Source: Drosophila pseudoobscura | Taxonomy: Eukaryota; Arthropoda; Insecta; Diptera; Drosophilidae | NCBI RefSeq assembly: GCF_009870125.1 | Contig: NC_046681.1 | Coordinates: 4,464,001 to 4,528,000 of the forward strand | Length of the DNA: 64,000 nucleotides | Direction of reading: 5' to 3' | Translations under genes and position numbers: made by a program | Shown: positions 58,701 to 64,000 of the stretch, in pieces | Layout of the letters: each line of letters starts with the position of its first letter | Position numbering within the stretch: position 1 is the stretch's first letter | The notes under the pieces: model-generated | What the model was told of the DNA's origin: nothing | What the model saw: the letters and a program-made list of their open reading frames with translations, nothing else | The model's database searches: none

Positions 58701-61049
58701 GCTGCAGGACCAATATCGAAGCGTTCGGTCCTGTCTACACTAGCTAGGTTCTACGATCCTCTAGGGCTCATCTCTCCCATCATCACAAAAGCTAAAATAT
58801 TTATGCAGTCGCTATGGAACGAAAGCCTAAAGTTGAATTGGGACGAAAGCCTGCCCCAGGATCTACATACGACTTGGATTGAGCTGACTTCGCAGTTGTC
58901 GATGGTTGAAAACTTTAAGTTTCCACGTTACGTGCTTCGGCAGCAAGCCAAATTAGAAATGCACGCGTTTTGTGATGCGAGCCAAGCAGCATATGGCGCC
59001 TGTGTATACATGCGTTCGGAAGCTCTTGGCATTGTGCAAAGTCATCTCTTATGCTCTAAATCCAGAGTCGCGCCCTTGAAAAGTATGACTATCCCCAAGC
59101 TTGAGCTATCCGCTGCCCTCGTATTAGCCGAACTAGTGTCCACCATAGTTAAGGGATTATCAGTTCCATGCCAAATACATTGCTGGTCGGATTCGTCCAT
59201 AGCCCTTGCCTGGATTCGAGAATCACCATTGAATTTTAATATATTTGTTTCTAATCGAGTTCAGCGGATTCAGGAGCTCACCGCTGGAATGACTTGGCAT
59301 CACGTGCCCACAAAGTTGAATCCTGCCGACATCATATCACGTGGATCCACGCCCGCTGAACTAATGGATAGCAGCCTTTGGATCTCTGGACCACCATTCT
59401 TACGTCTTGCGAGCTCGGAGTGGCCTGCAGGCTTGCAATTGCCAACCGATGTACCAGAACGTCGTCATGCAGCATTGCTTGTTTCAAACGAAAGGGATGT
59501 ATCGTACGATTGCAAATTTCAAAACTCATTCGGATCCATGCAGCGCGTCTTTGCTTACATATATCGATTCTACATTCTCAAGGACAAAGGCATAGCGCGG
59601 TCGAAGGGTCAACTTACCGTAATCGACATCAAAAATGGCACGCATTTGCTCATAAGGGCAATACAGCAGCAACAATTTTCGGAAGAGATAAGGGCCCTCA
59701 CCAGCAAACAGGCCCTACCGTCAAAAAGCACGGTGGCCTCACTGAATCCATTTCTGGATAGCTTTGGATTGCTGCGGGTTGGAGGCCGCCTCCAAAATGC
59801 CGAATTGGACTACGACGCGAAGCACCCGATCCTGCTTCCTAAGGGACATCCTGTCACTGTCTCTATTATTATCTTCTTTCACGAAAGGTTTCTCCACGCA
59901 GGAGCTCAAGGATTGCTCGGACTGCTTCGGCAAAAATTCTGGCCTATTGGTGGACGCAAATATGTTGCGGGAATCATTCGCAAATGTGTTAGATGTTTTC
60001 GTTTGAAGCCAGTGCTGAGGGAACATATCATGGGAAACTTGCCTGCGGATCGCGTAAGGACTAATCCAGCATTCCACACAACGGGCGTTGATTTTTGCGG
60101 ACCCTTTTATCACAAGTCGGAAGTCAGAAGCAGGCCTCCTATCAAATGTTACATCGCTGTTTTCGTATGCTTTAGCACCAAAGCAACTCATTTGGAAGTC
60201 GTTCGGGATCTATCTACAGAATCCTTTCTGGCAGCATTAAGGCGTTTTATAAGTCTACGTCCCAAACCTCGAATCATTTGGTCAGACAACGCAACAAATT
60301 TTGTAGGAGCAAAAAATGAGCTTTTGGAGCTTCGTCAAATGTTCCTCAGCGATCCTCATACGTCGGCTGTGTCACATCTCTGCGTTTCTAGTGGAATCGA
60401 TTGGAAATTCATCCCCCCTCGCTCACCACATTTTGGGGGTTTGTGGGAGGCGGCTGTTAAAGCAGCTAAATATCATTTTCATCGCATCGTCGGGACCTAC
60501 ATTTTTACTCTTGATGAAATTCAGACCTTGGCTTGTGAAATCTCTGCTTTGTTAAATTCCCGTCCGCTTTATGCAATTACAGAGAGTCCCGATGACCTAG
60601 ATGTGCTCACGCCAAACCACTTTCTCAATGGAGCCCCGAAAGCTGCATTCGACGAGCCAGATGTGACGCATCTCCGGGTCAACCTACTTAGTCGATGGCA
60701 GCGGCTGTGTCAAATGAAGCAGGCGTTTTGGAGAAAATGGAGCACGGCGTATCTTTCGATTCTTCAGGAGCGGAGCAAGTGGCGGTCATCGTCTCCAAAC
60801 ATCAAGCTAGGAGCGCTAGTCATGATGAAAGAGGAAACGCTGCCACCATTAAGGTGGCCGCTTGGCCGCATTGAGAGCGTCATCCCAGGAAAAGATGGAA
60901 CCATCAGGGTAGTCGTCATCCGCACTCAAAGAGGCCTTTTCAAGAGGGCCGTTGGAAAAATTGCGGTTCTGCCCCTTCAGGATGGATCTGTTGAAAGTCT
61001 TTGCCTTCCAACGGGGGGTGAATGTTCGGAGCAGAACGCAGCCGATTAG
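55770..61049 (+). CDS. BEL/Pao gag-pol polyprotein
   Basis: 1759 residues in one frame with gag and pol fused, the usual BEL/Pao arrangement. Order: a gag-like N-terminus; three zinc-knuckle-like motifs beginning at Cys345 (CKYC-x4-H-x4-C), Cys379 (CLNCLNKGHSLQRC) and Cys397 (CRNC-x4-H); an aspartic protease with ILDSAS (Asp479); a reverse transcriptase with YVDD at 890-893; an RNase H (FCDASQAAYG, Asp1069; WSDSS further on); and an integrase with an H2C2 zinc finger (His1371, His1376, Cys1406, Cys1409) and the acidic triad Asp1441 (VDFCGP), Asp1506 (SDNATNF) and Glu1560 (GLWEAA). A C-terminal DUF5641-like segment (WQRLCQ, PPLRWPLGRI) follows. The start is the ATG at 55770 after CCTCAAC. The stop lies 27 bases inside the 3' LTR, so the last residues are encoded by the repeat. 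Confidence 0.95.
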   Translation: MAAPEPTNVANAAMPSDVDFYKHKAESVARQLKAMDRFLTKEELAELDEAELQARLEQIERMNADFDAAQTSLERLDFLQLAHDARLDFSNVYVKVRSRLSRELMAARTVNVANSTARHTLEGNSSLFGYSSIGRSRMPELQLPRFGGSYMDWPEFHSMFSTMVHKDHRIPIIEKFQYLRGCLDGAALDTIRSLELSEENYDKALNLLILRFDNKLLHFQAHVKAIFGLQGVEKGSAIGLRALSDKINSHLRALQTLATPQEISDGLLIFIIGTKLDHKTKEKWEESLPTSGLPRWSSMASFLEARCRMLENLGSAMVTIPSQQVGESKPSTLITSINDHTSSTCKYCKSSDHYISRCQAFLDLPVFSRYKEVKKRHLCLNCLNKGHSLQRCKSGACRNCQAKHHTLLHMQSGADAELPSPSTEPTQHDPASALVASKYTSPPPSSQKSLPSQNVLLATAIVYVRGRFGSLIPCRAILDSASQVNFITSRLANQLQLDPHPSHVQIAGIGESILPSSKAVDIVLQSQDKSYHGFLSAIITASITGMQPNFGLDAKDWPMPNNLKLADPNFAKPQRVDLLIGAGLFFELMCVGQIRLSDQLPTLQKTKLGWIVSGSIKNSEKARAALAAVEDPPVISACETNLCDIVRRFWEVDGDYSPSSISEEDVHCEQHFVTNCIRLDSGAYSVRLPTKFSLEELGESYQQALRRFLNLERKLAKNAQLKEKYMEFLQEYRDLGHMSPASRQSDLPQYFLPHHCVHKQDSTTTKLRVVFDGSAKTASGVSLNDALMAGPTIQPKILITLLRFRFFKVALCGDICKMYRCVRVSHPDTHVQCILWRNDPKEEIQVFKLETVTYGTKPAAFLAIRAMHQLANDEELRFPLGADVVRRDFYVDDLISGGDSIDSVIKIRQQVKELLSKGCFPIRKWCSNEPAALEGVSEADREKFLTFHDGTEVTKALGLVWDPTTDDLLFSFAHVGTAAGPISKRSVLSTLARFYDPLGLISPIITKAKIFMQSLWNESLKLNWDESLPQDLHTTWIELTSQLSMVENFKFPRYVLRQQAKLEMHAFCDASQAAYGACVYMRSEALGIVQSHLLCSKSRVAPLKSMTIPKLELSAALVLAELVSTIVKGLSVPCQIHCWSDSSIALAWIRESPLNFNIFVSNRVQRIQELTAGMTWHHVPTKLNPADIISRGSTPAELMDSSLWISGPPFLRLASSEWPAGLQLPTDVPERRHAALLVSNERDVSYDCKFQNSFGSMQRVFAYIYRFYILKDKGIARSKGQLTVIDIKNGTHLLIRAIQQQQFSEEIRALTSKQALPSKSTVASLNPFLDSFGLLRVGGRLQNAELDYDAKHPILLPKGHPVTVSIIIFFHERFLHAGAQGLLGLLRQKFWPIGGRKYVAGIIRKCVRCFRLKPVLREHIMGNLPADRVRTNPAFHTTGVDFCGPFYHKSEVRSRPPIKCYIAVFVCFSTKATHLEVVRDLSTESFLAALRRFISLRPKPRIIWSDNATNFVGAKNELLELRQMFLSDPHTSAVSHLCVSSGIDWKFIPPRSPHFGGLWEAAVKAAKYHFHRIVGTYIFTLDEIQTLACEISALLNSRPLYAITESPDDLDVLTPNHFLNGAPKAAFDEPDVTHLRVNLLSRWQRLCQMKQAFWRKWSTAYLSILQERSKWRSSSPNIKLGALVMMKEETLPPLRWPLGRIESVIPGKDGTIRVVVIRTQRGLFKRAVGKIAVLPLQDGSVESLCLPTGGECSEQNAAD
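61011..61022 (+). other. Polypurine tract
   Basis: ACGGGGGGTGAA directly abuts the 3' LTR, the expected primer for plus-strand DNA synthesis. It lies within the coding frame. Confidence 0.7.
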
Positions 61050-61393
61050 CTGCTTACCAAATAGCACCTAATTCTTGGCCCTCAGCCGCTTATTTTGTTT
61101 GTTACTTATGTCTATGTCACTCATTTGTTTGTTAAAGCTTTGCGCTTGCTTGCCCTGCTAAACGCTCTCTGCCAGCTCGCTCTTCGCCATCTCCGCTTTG
61201 CGTCTGCCTACCGACGTCGGCCGAGCGAAGCTGCGCTTAGCGATCGGAGCGGCAATGTAAAGGGCAGGCAAGCCACACTTGCAATTTGGATGTCACGCAT
61301 TAAAGAGCATATCGCAATTTTATTTCTGCGCCGAGTTTTATTTAATTGAAATAATTAGTCGGCCGATTGGGGATAAAAACCATTATCTCCACA
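61023..61393 (+). repeat. 3' LTR of the BEL/Pao element
   Basis: 371 bp, matching the 5' LTR. It contains the last 27 bases of the polyprotein frame, including the TAG stop at 61047-61049. Confidence 0.95.
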
Positions 61394-61398
61394 GTATA
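61394..61398. repeat. Target-site duplication, right copy
   Basis: GTATA, identical to the five bases before the 5' LTR. Confidence 0.9.
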
Positions 61399-62465
61399 TA
61401 AAAAGTAAATAATCGTTTTCTAGTACATAACTAAAGTTAATTTTATGTTTATATTACTTGCCAGATTTCCCAGCCCGATATTTAGTCGTCATATCCTTAA
61501 ATGTAAGACGTTCTTTCGTCGTTTGATTAAATAACTTCAACAGCTATTGAATCTATGATCCCTTGATCACTTCATTGCTGAATTGCTCTCATCTCCCATC
61601 CTGGGATCACATCAAGCTGCAATTCGCTGCACTCTCCAGCGAGAGCGCACTTCACTTATCTTCCACTTTACACGCAACATCAACTTGTCTACTTGTCGCG
61701 CTGCATCTGTCCGCCCCTCCCCAAAGCGGAAAATTTGTTTATCTCCACAGATCTAACTATGCTAGGGTACATGGTCGCATTTGCTGCTCTCAAAAGGAAG
61801 GCCAACCCGAAAATGGGGAAATATTCGAATTCAGTGCTCGCCTCTGGCGTGTTGTTTTTCTGTTTTGGCTTTGATTTTGATTTATGTTGCAGTAAACACA
61901 GTCAGCAGGCAGCAGGCAGCAGGCAGCTGAAGTAGAAGAAACAGCAGCCGCCGTAGAGCAGCACCGGCAACCCTCTTTTCTACTTACTTTGTCGCATCAT
62001 TTCACCACAGACGACGCAAAACCACCGCCACACCGCCACACCGTCGCACTGCCGCCAAACCCCAGCCAGATAACGCATGCCAACGCATTAAGGTTCTGAT
62101 TTCTGGATACCCTTTCGAAGGGTATTACAACCACTCCCAGATATTTGCACAGCAGAAATTTAAAAGCATTTACAGATACATATAGTAGTGTCCTTCCCAA
62201 AGTTTCTATCTAATCGAGTCGCTCAATGGGTTATCCTTTTAGTCGAGCAGCAAGTGTATTTCGACATTCGGGTCGATGAAACCTAACGTTCCTTCTAGTT
62301 TTTTTTGGTCTCTTTTTGTGCTTGTTCAGGCGACAAGAGAAAATGCTGGCCTTCTCGAATCTTCTCACATAATTGTGGTGTAGGGCTGCGGTGGGTGAAA
62401 GCCCAACAGAGGGAAAAAGCATTCGTGAATATAGAGAAAGTACACACGAGTGGAGTGTGAGTTTG

Positions 62466-62488
62466 GCATTCGCATTCGCATTCGCATT
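62466..62488. repeat. GCATTC hexanucleotide array
   Basis: About four tandem GCATTC units. Confidence 0.85.
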
Positions 62489-62766
62489 GTGAGTGTTTAC
62501 GCCTTATAAAAGGCAACATTTTCAGAGTGAGAGACGAACTGCGTCGGCCACATTAGAATCTAGTTTGGCTCTTGGCAACGCGACAAACTTGCTTTTACCC
62601 CAACTCGAAACTCGAAGAAAAATCTACTTTTATACGAGTATGAAAGAGTATGTAAAAAAAGAAACGCGTTACGCTTTGTTTGACTTAAATTTATGTTGAT
62701 GCTTATTTTTACGTCAGCTGCATATTTGGCAAGCTCTGCGCTGGCATGACTCATGAGGAAGTGCTT

Positions 62767-62810
62767 GGGCCTGGGCCTGGGCCTGGGCCTGGGCCTGGGC
62801 TTGGGCCTGG
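62767..62810. repeat. GGGCCT hexanucleotide array
   Basis: About seven GGGCCT units, one changed to GGGCTT. The G/L-rich open frames over it are artefacts. Confidence 0.9.
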
Positions 62811-64000
62811 CAGACACTGTCTGGATTGTCTGTCTGGTCTTTGTGGCAGTGCCACTCTCTCCGGCAAATGTTTTAATTCCTCTGGCTCGACACAATAATT
62901 TACACACTTCCAGCTGTTTGCTCGTCCATACAATTTTTATTTGACTTGCCTTCTCGCCGATAATTATGCTCGTATATTTTATGGAGTCGCTTATTAAAAT
63001 TTATATGACATTTTGTTAGTTTGTTGCTCTGTCTGTATGATTCATAGATCTTTTTTACTGCCAGTTTGGGTTGAATGTCTCTTTTTCCCCATTGACTTGT
63101 AGTTTTTTGGTATTTATGTTGGTATGTACATATGTGCTTTTCCTTCTTTAACATATGACCATCAAAGTTGATTGCATACTTTCTGGACGAAAACACCGCA
63201 AAAGTATGCACTAAATTTATGTTCTATTCAGTAGATACGTTTTTTATTATTATTACTATTATTCTATCAACGAGGTCGCAAAAATAGATATGAAACACTG
63301 GCCATAACTTTGCTCTCTTCTATATTTTAGTGATTTTTATGAGGTTTGCGACTTGGTAATTAGCAATAATCCTATCATTACCTTCATGCAATTATTCATG
63401 CATTATTACAACTTTTTATTCAATATTTTTTAAGATATCTTTAACTTTATCAATTTCAGAAAGTTTGGTTTTTGTCAGGTATACATATATTTTCCTAATT
63501 GTTACAAGCTTTTTATCTAAATTATGTGAGTTTTTGGGTTTCAAAACCACCAATCCAATGCTGTAGCCTAACCCCAGCCGAACAACAGCTTCCAGTACTA
63601 ACTTCAGTAACTATCTAGTTTAAAAAAATAACTAACAGGAGCGTCGCACCGAAGCGGCTAAGGAGATACCTTTGGCGAGTTGTGCAACAGAGATTGAAGG
63701 ACAGAACTCGAAATTAAAACCGAAAAATAAATGAAAAACCATATCCATAAAGAAGTAAAGCGGGATGAAAATTTCTAAAGGGAATTTCCTATTAGCCCAC
63801 GTATGCCAGAGCCGAAGACCGACCAACACCTGTCCTGGTTCTTGCAGTGCAACAAAAAGAATTTGAAGTTCAGTTTTGGAATCTGAATCAGAGTTGGGGT
63901 CTGGCTTGGGGTCTGTCAGTGTGGGGGATTGGTGATGTGTGATGGCCGAAGTGAAAAGCCAGCATGCCAAACTGACTGACAAAACCTCAACATGCCACTA

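Larger units (their letters stand above)
55037..61393 (+). mobile_element. Complete BEL/Pao LTR retrotransposon
   Basis: A 6,357-bp element with 371-bp LTRs that begin TG and end CA and appear identical on reading. It is flanked by a GTATA target duplication and carries a leader with a primer-binding-like TGG site, one uninterrupted gag-pol frame of 1759 codons and a purine tract before the 3' LTR. No disabling lesion is visible, so the insertion is recent and possibly still competent for movement. There is no separate env-like frame. Confidence 0.95.
61399..64000. other. Spacer with short repeats, no gene recognised
   Basis: Non-coding appearance. GATACCCTTTCGAAGGGTATTA at 62107-62128 is a palindromic scrap typical of dispersed repeats. 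Two hexamer arrays are listed separately. No gene signals are seen. Confidence 0.5.

Overview
The window is Drosophila nuclear DNA. The signs are AT-rich spacer, codon use favouring G or C at third positions inside real genes, 60-71 nt GT-AG introns, INE-1/DINE-1-type repeats (TATACCCGATACT... termini with an internal GTCTGTCCGTCC array), a BEL/Pao retrotransposon and a jockey-like LINE. The repeat variants suggest the obscura group, but that is an inference from memory and is not proven here.

Layout. 1-3.0 kb: spacer with a small inverted-repeat structure. 3.0-4.9 kb: a cluster of very small gene-like units: a tandem duplication, a two-exon 70-residue membrane protein on the minus strand, a 64-residue minus-strand ORF, and a plus-strand decayed unit ending in an A20 tract. 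5-15.4 kb: mostly spacer, with an INE-1-like copy, an INE-1 fragment and one decayed coding-like block. 15.58-17.17 kb: a single-exon M17 leucyl-aminopeptidase homologue that has lost most active-site residues, in the manner of sperm S-Lap proteins. 17.2-32.4 kb: spacer with weak small-ORF candidates, one of them (27.8-28.0 kb) having a convincing 70-nt intron. 32.42-33.09 kb: a four-exon secreted lipocalin-like gene that no single open frame reveals. 36.5-39.0 kb: a degraded jockey-like LINE interrupted by a full-length INE-1-like copy. 41.38-42.30 kb: a secreted, cysteine-rich, probably GPI-anchored orphan protein on the minus strand. 46.15-47.28 and 51.92-52.47 kb: two more INE-1-like copies. 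55.04-61.39 kb: a complete BEL/Pao element with matching 371-bp LTRs, a 5-bp target duplication and an uninterrupted 1759-residue polyprotein. 61.4-64 kb: spacer with short tandem repeats.

The cellular genes do not form an operon or a pathway. They are compact, isolated genes of fast-evolving types (sperm leucyl-aminopeptidase-like, lipocalin-like, small secreted or membrane proteins) set in a large, gene-poor, repeat-bearing region. Tissue roles are inferred only from family resemblance. No tRNA, rRNA or CRISPR array was seen.
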